Under the pieces are notes generated by a model that was given only the letters and a program-made list of their open reading frames with translations, ran no database searches and had not been told where the DNA came from. Positions 1 through 12,325 of a DNA stretch of 64,000 bases are shown here, piece after piece. The stretch spans positions 496,001 to 560,000 of the forward strand of contig JASANH010001455.1 of NCBI GenBank assembly GCA_030248295.1, read 5' to 3'. The position numbers were made by a program, and so were the translations under genes. Position 1 is the first letter of the stretch. Every line of letters starts with the position of its first letter. This DNA comes from Mesodorylaimus sp. YZB2_4 (Eukaryota > Nematoda > Enoplea > Dorylaimida > Dorylaimidae).

Positions 1-3000
1 GACACATGTGCGATGACGCGTCGAAATGTTCTTTCCAAATCATTTCTGCCTTTTCTGGCGTCACCTGCAAAAAAGTGCCCTCGAAGGCCATTCTCCACAC
101 GCATATTTAAAAGTTTCTTCTTACTTTTTTGAAACGTTTCTTCAAATCCGGAAACGTTTCCAGTTTCGTACTCAGGCCTATATTCGGTCGATAAACGTGA
201 TACAATCTTTCGCCATTGTCTGAACGTTTCTTTCCAGCATCGCAAACCAGAATGATAGTCGGCGACACGGACGTATTCTAAACATAAAATTTATATTTCT
301 TAACCCATCGATTCCTCAACCGTCTTACATTCAAAATATAAAATCCATCGTTCGGTTTTGTGTGATTACGAAATATTTCCATTGCGCCTTCCCACGAAAT
401 TCCCCTTTCGACCATGACCTGAAAGAGAGAATTTTTACTCCACGATAAAATAACGACCTCGCTCACTCACTGTGTGCAATTCCGATTTCAACGATCCAGT
501 CTCATATTTTCCAACAAAAACTTGCGTCTTCACTTTCCTCACCGATTCACCGCCATGACCAAGATCTGAAAACGCTTGCATTTCTCACTTGAGCATAAAA
601 AGTCACTGGTATCCACTTACCCATAATGCCCAAATCGTATCGGCAATCGCGCTTCGCTTGGTCGATCACTTCGCGCAACGTATCGGAGAAATATTGGAAA
701 AGGCTATTTTGAGCTAAGACTGGCAAACCGAGTAAGCGATTCAAAAATTTTGCTAGATTCGTGTCTTTTTCGATACTAAACGAAGTTCCGCTCGGGTCGT
801 CACGATTCAATACGCCAACGCCTTCCAAATAGATGGGCATGTCTGAAAATACGAATCATTAAATCCAATCCAATCCATTTTAACCACGTCTCAACCAATT
901 CTTACCACGGAAAAAATCGCCTTGATATTCGGCCGGTGGACTAACGATGGGCTTATCTTGTTTTATAATCGACTTCAACGTGATGTCCAAGGCCACTCGA
1001 CCATATTTGGTATCCAAATTAAATTGACTCAAATCACGTGATTCGGTCGCTCGACGATCACCGTGCGTCAAAGCGCCCTAAAAAACCATCGATAATTGAT
1101 CGAAATATTTCATACATTGCCCTCGACTTACAAGACTCTCGAGACGTTTCGCCACAATCGATGCAAACCTCTGTTCACCGGCCAATTCCGAAATCAGAAA
1201 CACGTACTCCGGCGCGCTCACCTGATTCGAACGATGAGTTCGACCTGAAAAAAAAACATTTCTCCACCACCGAGAAAAACATTCAAAACACTTGGCCATA
1301 CCAAACTGCTGCACAGCTTTGTCGGCCGACCACGGCAATTCCAAAGTGATATGAACACGACGACGTTGATTTTTCGCTCTTCGATCGGATTGGAGCGAAA
1401 TACCTGAGCTAGCGGCTTCAGAAATTATTGCAATGTGCTTAAAAAAAAGGAAAAACACAATTGTAATTGTAAAGAAGCAAAACCCAAATTGCGGACTTAC
1501 CTTATCTCCATTCATGAACTTTTCGCGTTCAGCGACATTCAGTAATTCCAAGGGCACATCGCAATCGTCATTTCGAAGCTCGTAAAATATTTCTCCATCG
1601 TTCCCGCTTACTACTCGGCCTTTTCGACCAGTCATCTAAAACAGATCAATCTCATATTCGTATCAGAGCCATGCTAAATCTGAAGCGAGATATCGTGCAG
1701 GGTGGGCTTCAAAGGTCATTTCGAGGACCTTTCGCGGACCTGACAAGTTCGAGGAGCAGAGGAAACCAAGGTCATACCTCGGCCACATAGTCCGGACCAC
1801 CCATTTCGTCGATCAATTGATCCAATGTATTCGGAGGCAAGATTTCGCCCAGTCGTTCCACCGCCGCTAGTAATTCCGCTTTGAGCACTTGCGCTTTATC
1901 GAGTCCCAATTCCGATGCGAAACGTCCCGGTTTGAAGCCTGAAACTCGCACAACCGCTCTAGTCGACCTTTCTGGTCAAAAAATCCTTTTAGTAGCACTC
2001 ACTCGTATCCATATAGCTGCTCGACGTTTTCAGGAAGTCGTTGGCTGATATAGACGATATCAATCGATCGGTTTTTTTCTCAGATTTCTGCACGTCCTTC
2101 GCTTCATCGTCGCTGGTCTCTTGCAAGGCTTGCTCTAACTGACGTTCCAATTCTTCATCACGTTCCTCGGGGTTACTTCGCCGTCGTCTCTTCTTCCTTT
2201 TTGTACTTTTGTCCCGAATCTTGCTTTCCCATGGATCTAAACAGGGAATTAATGTAGGCCACGACAAGGCTAGACAGGTCGAAGTATCAGATTGGGATCG
2301 ACCTAGAGCGCCCTCTCTGCTGCTCCTATGACGTCAGCCACAGATCAATGGAGGGACCTTCCGCGAGACAGCCCCCGACTAAACGCTTATACGCTTTCGA
2401 GGGTGAAAGGGCACGTTATACACGAAATTATTTCCCCGGCTACGAGTTCATCGCCTCACGATCAGACAAATGAACAGACACACAACACAACTCTCCGCCT
2501 TGCAGCACCACTCAAGTCAACACTATCGATCCACTCACCCAGCACGGTTCAGCTTCAAAGTTAAAAAAGGCCCACCCCACTTACCAGCTTCTTCAGTCTC
2601 GTCGGCGAAAGGATTAAATTTATCCTCCGCGTCATCGCCCGTGTCCGTGTCGCTTTGCGAGCCTTCATTCTCTTCATCGGACGAGTATGAACTACTGTTA
2701 GTATCGTACTCGGATCTTTCCGTGTCCTCATTCTCCGACCCATCATCGCCATCTCCTCCATCATTGTCCGAACTGGATGACGATGACGGCCATTCCTCAT
2801 CTTCATCTTTCTCCAATTTCGCTTTCTTCTTTCGTTCACGATGTTCGGCCACCACTAAAACAAATAAAACTTTAACAATTGAACAACTTCCTATTAATTT
2901 CCGCCATACGTTTTCGTTTCCACGCCGCTTTGCCAAATTTCGGTTCCCCAAACAGATCGTCGTCGTCGCCGAAAAATAAAGTATCTTCGGCCATTTGTTG

Positions 3001-6000
3001 TTTACGTGCACGTCCAGAAGGAGTGGAATCATCGGCCGACGGGAAATGCTTCTCGATCAAAGCTTGGAATACTCCCCTCAAACATTAATTTTCAACATCA
3101 TCTCACTTCCAAATTTTTCATTACCTAATGGTCTCCCCTTTGTAATCAAGAATTTCGACCTTTTTTGCATTGGCTCTGAAGTTCCAGAATTTTTGGCTAC
3201 CCCCCCCCCCCCCCACTAAAACGTGCATGCTGAATCTGAATATCACATTCTTTTTGCAATATTCCACATCGATTCTACACTACACTCCGTCTTGAAGGTA
3301 AAAAAAACCAAGCACAAGCCATGAACTTACTTGGCTGTAGATACGAAATCGGTCAACTCGCCTCCAGTTTCTTCCAACTGATCTAACGTTCGAGCCTCGC
3401 CAGTTGATTGCAATCCGATAACCACGCACTAAAAAGGCAGCTTATTTGAAAAATCATATTTTTTCCCATCCGCCATGACATCGACCCTTTTTCCTTTCTT
3501 GGAGCGCCCCCCCGCACATTCAACCCTCGTCTGTTGGCCATCATGCGAGCCTTCAATGCCTAAAGTCGCACCATACCTTCCCATTCTTCACATTCTCCCT
3601 GGTCATTCGAACGCATTCCTTCACTTTGGCCGCTATGCATAAATATTTGAAAAATCTTTGATGAGCAGCCCAAAATTGACTCCACATTGCTTTTTTCTGA
3701 GTTCTTTCCGTACCAACCAAATCGCACGCTAATCGAAATTGTCTTTTCGCTTCCAACCACTAAAAATTATAAAATTTTCTTATTCTTTCAAGATAATCCA
3801 AACCAATTACAATACTCACCAATTTGACCGATTCGTCATACATTCTTATGAATTCTTCCGACAATGGTACTTCTTCGATGCGAAACGTAACGCCAGAAAA
3901 CGAGAGCTGACGAGCGATGTACAAGCCGCGAAGCTGAAAACAAAGAAGAAAGCATTAACAATTGGGCCACGATAAGAGATCGATGGGCTATGACACCTCT
4001 TCCAGTCAAGATAACGTATCAGTTAGGGATAGATCACCCCTGGGGACGCACCATGTTGTAGATGTGGCCCACCAACGATTCTTCCCTTTAAAAACATCTC
4101 CACAACATTCAGTCAACCCCACTTTTATCGGAATCCGAACGAACGCTACGTCGTGAGGCAATAAAGTCAGTTATTCTGAGCAATCCACCATGGCTACGCT
4201 CTCAAATATGACCATTAGGATGGGGCAATAACCACCCCTAAGCTTGGTGGGCTAAAAAGCTGTCAATGATCCCCTTACAATTTAGCGTTCGACCGGGGCC
4301 CCGACCCCGACCCCGAAAAATTATGGTCGGGGTTGGGGTTATGAAATTGTATATTAAATTATGAATTGTTTGCTAACAAGAAGTGCAACCAGAGAATCTT
4401 CTTGAGCTAGCTATAAAAAGTATACATCTGACAAGCACTTCGAAAATGTGCAGGAGGTTGTAATATTTTGTCTTTCCATCAATAAAGCTTGAGTTATCTT
4501 AGTAAGCGTTGCTCATTCAGGGCCAGAAAATGCGCGGTTCACTTGCTGGCAACTAACGCTTCCTGTGTAACTATTGCGCAACTCACTCGCCAGGCGGGGG
4601 ACATAATCGCGCAGTCTGCTAGTGAACCAAGCAGCCAGAATTCGCCGTTTAGTCGCTCTGTGAGTTGATTGTTTCGCCAGTTTTCGAACATGTCTGAAGC
4701 ATGGGCATATTTCGACAAGCTTCCTACTAAGCCATCGAATGCGCGATGCAAATTGTGCCAAAAAGTCTACAGTCTTGGAAAACGGGGATCTACGAAAGGG
4801 CTGTGGGATCATTTACAATCATGCCATAAAAAGGAATATAATTTGGCCAAGGCGTCGATGAAGCAGGCGTCTGAGGTGCGGGCTTCTCCTCAAGCTTCCG
4901 CATCCGACATTTATTTACTAATAAGAAATGCATGATTCCTGTCTAAAATTTTGTCCTTATTTCTGAGGAGATCAGTGACATCCGCTAAAAGTATTCTGCA
5001 CGTGCACTAAATCAATTGGGCTTAAAAATTCAAACCCTTAACCACTCCCGACCCCGACCCTGGAAATAGTTGACCCCGGTCGAACGCTACCTTACGTATG
5101 TTCTACAGTTACCAATGAGGTCTTCTGGAAGACACACCTAATCCCTGGAGTCTGATCAACAAGCGCGTTTGCCCTAACCCACCTCTGAGATTTCGAAAAA
5201 AGTGAGCTATCCTTAGTAGGTGTCATTTTCAGCTGACTGTACGACGACTAATTAGTCACGACAGGCTGATAAACCATGATTTCAGTCGAGCTTTGACGGC
5301 TTATCAGCAATGATGATAATCCATTGGATGTGACACCTTATCAGCCATGTGGATCAATCACATGTGGTATCCTATCAGTCATGACCAGACGTCAGCCGAC
5401 AGTTTATCAGTTATGATGACATATAAGCTACGACAGTTCAGAAACCACGAGCCTCGAGCCCGCACCCTCACCGCTGTGAGTACCGCAAGTGCTGGCGGAC
5501 AGCACCAAGCAGTCTCATCTCATTTTTCGATGCCAGATTTTCATTAAGTGACAGCTAATTACCAATGATAAGCTATCAGCACGCATGATCTACCATCCCT
5601 GTGCCAACCTACAATACCCGCCCACACATACCTTCATATCCATGGCAACGATCTCCATGGCTCCAACACCACGCTTCTCAACGGCGGCGATAAATTCGTT
5701 GAAATCCTTGAAAGGCTTTCCGATTCCCCACAAACCCAATCGTGTCATATAGGCCATATTTCGAGTTTCACTCGCTCCAGTCGCACTGGCGTAAAGTACG
5801 CGCGCTTTTGGCAACGCCCTTTGCAATTCCAATACGACTTGGCCAGTTTTCGTCGGTTTCGTGCTGCCGGTTGGAACTAAATTTTTCGCTCGATGACATT
5901 CGTCGAAAACGATCTGAAATAAGCAAAAATCCAATTAGAGCCGATTAGTCCTCCCTCTGCGCCCCCTCTAGGAATACTCCAATCCGTTTTGACTCTTTTT

Positions 6001-8609
6001 CCTCCATTTTCCAAAAACTATGGCAAACTTCTGGCCCAAAAAATCAAAAAATTACTTATCAATTGAAAGATTTTTGAGAAAAACACTATCAAATCCCTCC
6101 ACCCATAAAAAATCAATAAAACTACATTTTCCCCCAAAAGTATAAATTTTCAAAGCACTTACCACGCCCTCGAAATCTTTTCCACACCATTGTAGTAACT
6201 GTTTCAATCGACTTCGATATTTCGATTTAGCACTGTTACTTTCGCCGATTAAACTCGAATATGTAGCGAATATGACGCCTTTTTTCACCGATCCATTTTC
6301 TTTTCCAGAAATTTTTGCATATTTAAACTAATAATAAGAATTTCAGTTTTTTTAAATCAGAAAATCTCCGTTTTATTTACCTTGTTTAAAGAATAAACTT
6401 TAATTCTTCCAGCGCCGATATCGCGTAAATCTCTTTCGGAATCGTATTTCAAATCAGACGAAACGCTAAACCATAAAGCTCGTTTACGACCCAAAAGATA
6501 ATTTTCGTAAATAAATCCAGCAATAGTTCGTCCTTTGCCAACACCAGGCCCATCACCTTAAATGAAATATCCATTTTTATAAAAAAGATTCAAAAAACCA
6601 TACGATTTTTCTTTTACCAATCAAATAACCGGCACGTTCTCCGCTTGGTAAAAATGTCTCCGTTTTCTGGCACGCATAAATAACGGCCTCCAATTGTAAA
6701 GCGGACAATTTGCCCGTATCGATGACTTCTTCCGGAATGCTAATATGGTAACAAACGTCGGGAGGTAGAACACTGGATAATGAACTCGTTTCCACCACTT
6801 GATCCGGATGCGATAAACCGGATCGCACTGAAAAAAGTGCTGTTACTAACCGAATTAAAAAATTCATGTAAAATATGCCGATTATTCTATTCTATGCAAA
6901 TAATTGGGCGTAAATTTAAAATTTCACGCTTTTCCGCGCGCGAAGTGTAAAGAAAATGATCACTAAAAATAACTCCTATATCGAAGCGCGCGAATTTCAA
7001 ATTTAAAATTAAGTTCCGACTACACTCCATTTCAGCTGGTGATCATTTTTTGCATACCGCGCGTACGAAAAAGCGCGGAACTTGAAATTTGCGCGTGTAT
7101 TTTTCTTGACTTTTAATGTGTGGCTATCATAGTGCACTTGAGAGAAGTGATTTCGGCGCATGGTAAATATTGCAAAAATGTAAAAAAATTTTCCCGTTTT
7201 TTTAAACTCGCGCTTTTTTAAAAAAAAAAGACTTACATTTTGCTGGAATATACTCGGCGTAAGTCTCGGCGAAACCCAATTCTTCTTCGTCTTCTTCTTC
7301 GACCACGTTCGAATCTTGAACCACGACTGAATTCTGAGTCGAACCGATCGTCGTCAGCGAATTTGTCGAAGCCGGTCGTGTTGTCGTAGTCAACGGACGC
7401 ATGGGGCCAACCAATGATAGTCCACTCGCACTAGCGCTGGCCAAATTCTTTTCGTGATCAGCTGTGAATCGCTGAATAATCTGGCCACTGCCAGGCGTCG
7501 GTGGCGAGCTGCTGGTCGTCGATGGAGTCCTCTCATTAACGCGCACGTTCGGATTGAAGTGCACGAGGCGACTACGTTTCGGCAATGCGTTCAATGGCGA
7601 TGGCAGCGACGAGGGTGGAATAGGTTGACGTGTAGATGAATTAGGAACCAACGAGGGTGCAGTCGAAGATGGTTGTCTCAGTGACGACGACGATACGACA
7701 GCTGGCAACAATCGCGATCGTCCCAACGCGAATGGCCTCTGCACATTTGGGGATAAAGATGGAGCCGATGGATATGCGCGATTCAAAATCTGTGGCGCTG
7801 GTTGACGTAATTGACCAGAATTTGAAGGAATAATTGCTGGACCTCGAATCATCGTCGATTGAGAGGTCTCTGCGGGACGAACCACATTGGCAGTCGATAT
7901 CGGCGTGATCGTTTTCTCCGCTGGCTTAGCTGTTAAAATTCGTACAGCTCCTTGCGCCGGTGATCCTTTAGGTAAAGGTAAAATGACCAATTTTCCATCC
8001 GCACGAACAATCAATTTCGCATTTTTTATAGCCGTTGGTTGTTTTGATCCGGCCAACGGTACAGCTGATAATGCACCGGCACCGGCTGCCAACTGTGATG
8101 ACTAAACGAGAAAAATCACAGATAAGAAATAATTTTAGTCGTGAAACGTGAACAAACTCACCGCATTAATTGGCAAATCGGGTGACGTACTCGCCGAGGC
8201 TGTGATACCAGGCAATGGCGTATGAGCAGTGCGAGACTGTTCCATCACCCTGGAAATACTCGACGAGGCTGACGTGCTCGGTTGTTGATCACTATCGTCT
8301 GGTGACGTGGGAGCAAAGAATTCATCCAATCCAGCAGCACATAATGCCGCCGATAATAAATCTCCACTCGACGTATTCGGATCCGTTTGATCAGTATCCG
8401 ATTCATTCAAATCCACTGATTCATCTCGTTTCTGAAAAGAAAACGAGCTCGGTTATTCAAACTTGTACGTTATGATGCGCTAAACACAAAACACGCCTGA
8501 GCATCACGAAACATGTGCCTACAGCATGCGACCTCGCTCTTCCATTTAGACTTCTTTATGCTCAAATGAGAAAACAGCAGTTTCTAAAAGAAAATTCTCT
8601 TACCATCAT
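1..8609 (-). CDS. sbno: Strawberry notch homolog (SNF2-like helicase-family transcription/chromatin regulator), 3' end off the window
   Basis: Strawberry notch proteins are nuclear DExD/H-helicase-like regulators linked to Notch and EGFR/Ras signalling. I read 23 exons: 8609-8604, 8431-8162, 8101-7237, 6827-6618, 6556-6381, 6327-6163, 5913-5632, 3933-3820, 3759-3577, 3428-3331, 3076-2910, 2854-2585, 2236-2003, 1938-1778, 1635-1501, 1437-1302, 1244-1132, 1077-906, 842-621, 565-471, 418-329, 277-125, 64-1. All phases join, giving about 1460 residues; the last C-terminal part lies left of base 1. Visible signatures are the [10 protein letters not shown] segment, VVETSSLSS, the Walker A loop [10 protein letters not shown] (about residue 451), the DECH box (about 568), ASATGASE, an acidic Ser/Asp tract near 2600-2800, [11 protein letters not shown], and the helicase C motif [12 protein letters not shown]. 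The first 430 residues are Ser/Pro/Thr-rich and poorly conserved, as in the family. Exon 1 is inferred to be only two Met codons before a donor; a start within exon 2 is the alternative. Confidence 0.95.
3120..3290. repeat. Partial copy of the TA-flanked MITE family, with a 15-bp C run
   Basis: Lies in sbno intron 10. The right end (ATTCCACATCGATTCTA) matches the ends of copies at 25762-26036 and 49380-49628, and the inner text about an isolated GAATTTCGACCTTTTTTGCA stretch is also shared. The left arm is decayed. A run of 15 C (3200-3214) sits inside, which reads as G on the sense strand of sbno. Confidence 0.55.
4283..5099 (+). mobile_element. hAT-type DNA transposon derivative (817 bp) inside sbno intron 7
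   Basis: The ends are inverted repeats of at least 16 bp: TAGCGTTCGACCGGGG at 4283 and its complement ending at 5099. Both are followed inwards by runs of CCCCGACCCCGAC type. The flanks share CTTAC (4274 and 5101), possibly a worn 8-bp target duplication. The interior encodes a BED zinc finger, the N-terminal DNA-binding module of many hAT transposases, but no catalytic or dimerisation domain fits in the rest. It is therefore a non-autonomous hAT relative. Confidence 0.7.
4690..4935 (+). CDS. BED-type zinc finger peptide of the hAT element, no catalytic domain
   Basis: Encodes 81 residues in one frame from the Met of [12 protein letters not shown] to a TGA at 4933. It shows the BED pattern: aromatic WAYF, then C-x2-C (CKLC), a hydrophobic KGLWDH and a final H-x4-H (HLQSCH). 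The family role is recognition of transposon ends. A short basic/Ala-rich tail follows and the frame ends where a transposase would continue. It may be a truncated transposase or a stand-alone DNA-binding peptide that competes with full transposase; sequence alone cannot decide. A start 21 bases upstream (MFRQFSN) is also in frame. Confidence 0.55.
   Translation: MSEAWAYFDKLPTKPSNARCKLCQKVYSLGKRGSTKGLWDHLQSCHKKEYNLAKASMKQASEVRASPQASASDIYLLIRNA
5220..5600. repeat. Degenerate TTATCAG/CATGATGA minisatellite
   Basis: In sbno intron 7. Words such as TTATCAGCCATG, TATCAGTCATGAC and TATCAGTTATGATGACA recur about every 25-35 bases, with many substitutions and no constant spacing. Weaker related words occur at 3960-4030 on the other side of the hAT element. 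Confidence 0.5.
6909..7095. mobile_element. Foldback (long inverted repeat) element in sbno intron 3
   Basis: Two arms of about 50 bp face each other: the left begins AAATTTAAAATTTCACGC and runs to AAATGATCACT; the right runs from GGTGATCATTTTT to GCGGAACTTGAAATTTGC. About 80 bp separate them. The arms are rich in CGCG. No coding capacity. Confidence 0.55.
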
Positions 8610-9029
8610 TTTCTTTCGTCGAAAAGTTGAAATCTAAATCTACGAAATTAATTTGACAAAAAAACCGTAATTCGAGTGAATCCCTTCACCAAATAATACT
8701 AATGCCTTTAGTGTTTATGCGTCGATTGCGCAAAGTTTACTTTTTCTCAATTCAAATTTACATGCGATATGTTCCCGAAATAATTAAACTAAACACACAA
8801 TAACGTTGTTAATTAAAATATTTTGTTGAATCTTCAAATTTTGAAGCTATATAAAGAAAACGAGCAGAAAATGCACACTCATCATAGGTGGCGTGAACAA
8901 AGGGCACCCGCGCGCCCCCTCCGCGTCTCATCTGGCACCCGCCCAGCCTGCTTCTACGCGCACGGCATACGTCAGAGCGACGACGGCGCCATCTGCCGGA
9001 AGCTCCCACCAGCTTTACGATGCTTTTTC

Positions 9030-9139
9030 TGGGGTATATAAACTTGGCGGCGCATGGAGGAGGATATTAGTGGCTGGCGCGAGCGAAGGAGTGAAGCGAG
9101 TATATTGGGGAGTAAAACGGAAAAACTGGTTTCTGTCGG
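9030..9139 (+). promoter_or_regulatory. TATA promoter plus candidate non-coding first exon, possibly of FASN
   Basis: A full TATATAAA (9035-9042) in a GC-rich setting is followed at 9139 by GGTGAGTAA, a near-consensus splice donor. This would give a short leader exon of roughly 9065-9138. An acceptor-like TTTTTGGTTTTAG ends at 15074, 68 bases before the FASN start codon. I infer a 5.9-kb first intron for FASN; the TATA box could instead serve an unknown transcript. Confidence 0.4.
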
Positions 9140-9345
9140 TGAGTAATCGGTTTTATTAGAATTTAATCTGCTGATATGGATCATGGTTCATACTAAGTTT
9201 CAAAGAAAGCTGCGTGACTGGAAAATGTACTTTTAGTGAGGAAAATAGGGTCATACGCAAAAAAAGAAAATGCAAGAATTCCGATCTCCCTAGCGTAGCG
9301 CAAGGGTTTTTGTTGCTTGAGAATTCTTTTTGCTTTGCCAGTTTC

Positions 9346-9722
9346 CAGCATCGACCGATCCGACCCTCGGCCTGGATCCTCATCCCGATCCGATCCAGGG
9401 TCTGGATCTGGCCGATCCGGCAGATCCGCTTCAAAAAATTAAGATAGATGGGGCTGACGTATTTGGCACTGTATTCTCACCAACCTGCTCTGTCTCCTCG
9501 CTGTAACTCTGTCCGACCACTACAAAGGACACAGGAGAGCTGAACAGCGCACAAAGCGGGATTAAATGCTGATTTGAGAGGAAAAACCGGGATTCTCTCA
9601 TCATAGTGTGCTAAAATGTATCGTTTTCCTGCAGAGAAAGTGCCTACAGTTCTAGCTGCCCATGCGGCCGGATCGGATCGGGAACTCAACCACCCGTCGG
9701 ATCTCGGATCGATCGATGCTGA
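9346..9722. mobile_element. MITE, family with CAGCATCGACCGATCC ends (377 bp)
   Basis: Inverted ends CAGCATCGACCGATCC and GGATCGATCGATGCTG bracket 377 bp with no coding frame. The flanks carry a 9-bp direct repeat, GCCAGTTTC, at 9337-9345 and 9723-9731. The interior (CTCACCAACCTGC, AGGACACAGGAGAG) is shared with copies at 52522-53553 and 58236-58545. Confidence 0.75.
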
Positions 9723-9949
9723 GCCAGTTTCTGGGCCAGTGATTGTTTTGGTCTACTGATTTTCAGGAATCGATCAAGATGGTTGCAATGCGATCGGGGC
9801 CAGCAGCGGCTGACGATGAGAAAAAGGTGCGGGTTCGATTCCTGCTGAAGGCTCAAGTTTTTGATATATTACAACGTAGATGGGGCTGATCTCCTAAAAG
9901 GTACGCAGTTTTGTTCGTGAATGTGGTATTATTGGCGAAGCACAAAATC

Positions 9950-10200
9950 TCGCGAAGTCGATCGATCGATTTATCTGAATGAATCGATCAATCGGCTTCG
10001 ATCATTTAAGCGATCGATCAGTCTGCATGGATGAATCGGCAAATTGATTGATTGATCGATCGATCGATCAATATAGATGAATTGATCTATGATTGATTGG
10101 TCTGTTGAGCGCTTACCCAGATAAATCAATCAAGTGATCGAGCAATCTACATAGATGAACCGGCAAATTTATTGATTGATTGATGATCCAGATCATTCGG
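9950..10200. repeat. GATC / TTGA simple-sequence tract
   Basis: Imperfect repetition of ATCGATCGAT, TTGATTGA and CATAGATGAA words over about 250 bp. Self-complementary, so it can form hairpins. Confidence 0.6.
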
Positions 10201-11270
10201 TTGAACGGCTCAAGAGATTTCGTCCAGGTTTGACAATGTACAGGAAAGGGATAAATCCATCGAACAGACCTTCAGACCTCAGAGCCAAGGGAGGGTGGGT
10301 TCAGGCTGATTGGCAAGGAGGAGAGTACAGATTAACGGGGCATGGCATATGAAGAAAGGTCATGTGCCCTCGGAGCTAACCATCAGAACGCAGTCATTCT
10401 CACTATCATCCACTTGCACGTCCCAGGCTTGAAAGTCATGTTGTCAAGGTCAGCATTCATAAAAATGTAAGGGAACGTTTTCAAAAATTCAAAATCAGGG
10501 AACGTTTCGAAAATTTAGGATGAACTGTGTAAAAAATCGATAAAACGTGGTGTCGCGATGCTTCTAGTGTGAGGTTGATGTTGCTCTGGGACAAGGAGTA
10601 GCAGTCAGATGTCATGTGGTCAGGAGTGATCAAAGTGACCAGTGTAACCCTGGCTAGAGGGATAGAGTAATCGATCTCCCCTGGCTGGAAGACATCAACA
10701 CGTCGGGTTGATGTTTCAGCGCAGGTGCAGTCGCGGGACTTGCCTGGTCCAATGGCAGTTTTTGTCCCGCCGATGGTCGGCCGCATTCTCTGCTACTCCT
10801 GCCAGGCTTGGTTGCACAATGTTCGCTGGACAGGATGAATATTCTTCATTGGACAACGACCGGGCAAGACCAATGACACCGCCAGGCTGGTAAGTTGTGC
10901 GATGGTGGGGTAGGTCTGGGTGCTCAGTGGTTTCTCCCAAAATGTGAAGTTTTGGTGGGCTTCTGTGTGCGAACGCCACCCCGCAGCGGGTAGGTGTACC
11001 TGCTGCACGTGGATATAGTACCAGTACGCGGCGGGTACGTGGCCGCCTGAGGTAAAAACCTGGCAGGGAAGCTATTAGCAGGTTGCACTTGCATATTTAT
11101 CGTGCTGCACATTGGCTTCATGTTATTCCAGAGCGCAAGACCAATCCTTTAACCATTGTCTGGTCAAATTTGTGGGCTCACGTGGTGGAGTAGAGGGGCC
11201 GCACGGTTACAGTAGGTGGCCATATGGATCCGCGAGATCCCGTCGTAGCTGTGCCTACTGCTCTGAGGTG

Positions 11271-11383
11271 CAAAATCACGCGGTTCTCAAATAGCGCCGA
11301 CCCCCCCCCCCCCGGGAGAGAACCACCGCGGCCACTTTCAAGCAGCCTCTACTGTAGATTTGAGAACCGCGCGATAGATTGCA
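11271..11383. repeat. Short palindromic element with 13-bp C run
   Basis: CGCGGTTCTCAAAT (11279) is mirrored by ATTTGAGAACCGCG (11354), with flanking TGCA words on both sides. A run of 13 C lies in the loop (11301-11313). Possibly a tiny MITE. Confidence 0.45.
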
Positions 11384-12021
11384 GTAATTTTTGACCTTGT
11401 GCTAGACACCCTTGGATGAAATTTCGCAAAATTTCAGTCGGATGGGGACATATCGATCAAGAGTCACCTACTGCGAACGTGTGGACCTCCCACTTGTAAG
11501 GAGTCAGCAAACTCGACCAGAGTGGACATGTGGGAGTGGGAGAAGAATGTGGACTGAGTTCCCAGGTGGGGTACCCAGTGCATGCCCGGGGGTCCACTAA
11601 TTTACTGGAAAGCCTTGTATTCACAGAACTGAGCAAGCACGGGGGGAGACAAACTGGCTTTCGGCCGTCAAGACTGACCCACCCTTTCTATCCCGTCTGC
11701 CCAAATTCGGCTTTCGTGTGTTCGCAAACTGGTCTGGCGAATGACATGCGGGCGGACGACTCGGTCGTTCTTATAGTAAATTATCGAATTATGCAATGCG
11801 AGGCGGACGTGTCACCTGAGATGGTTCGAAGTCTTCTGACAAGTGACTGCGAGGTGTGGTATCCACCCTCTGCTCCGGGGGGGGAGCAAGTACAATCGTC
11901 GACTGCACGGCACAGGATGCGGGTTACAGAGGGGGTCTGATAAAAATGCATAGCTTTGTACACTTAACCTAGCCTGGCACGCGCAGGAGAGAATGAGGCC
12001 ATATCACGGGCTTCCTACATT

Positions 12022-12325
12022 GCAAAATTTAAATTTCCCGCTTCAATTCGCTTATGACAATTTCACACAGATGAAAAGTCCCTCACTTAAGCCTGTGCGC
12101 TAGTTGAAGTGACACAAAATTTTTTGACAGCTTTTTGATTCATGGTTTTCTTCGGAAATTTGGCAGTTTTTCTGATTTATCCGTTCAATCGGTTTTCTTT
12201 TCAAAAAGTGGCCAGGTTCGGTTGAAAAAATCTTTCAAGAGGGGTACGCGCACAATTTGAAGTGAGGGACTTTTCATCTGTGTGAAACTGGCATAGGCGG
12301 CTTTTAGCGGGAAATTCAAATTTTG
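12022..12325. mobile_element. Foldback MITE, family with GCAAAATTTAAATTTCCCGC arms
   Basis: The left arm begins GCAAAATTTAAATTTCCCGC and continues into CGCTTATGACAATTTCACAC; the right arm ends AGCGGGAAATTCAAATTTTG after TGTGTGAAACTGGCATAG. The arms pair over more than 50 bp. A second internal inverted pair, GTCCCTCACTTAAG against TGAAGTGAGGGAC, lies inside. Related copies are at 38589-38846 and 42711-42968. Confidence 0.7.

Noticed and set aside
5220-5600. Regularly recurring TATCAG words, considered as a CRISPR-like array
   Set aside because: Repeats are degenerate and unevenly spaced without unique spacers, and lie in an intron of an animal gene.
10481-11940. Several open frames of 60-136 residues in the sbno-FASN gap
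   Set aside because: No splice-compatible partners and no family likeness; some overlap repeat pieces shared with other loci.
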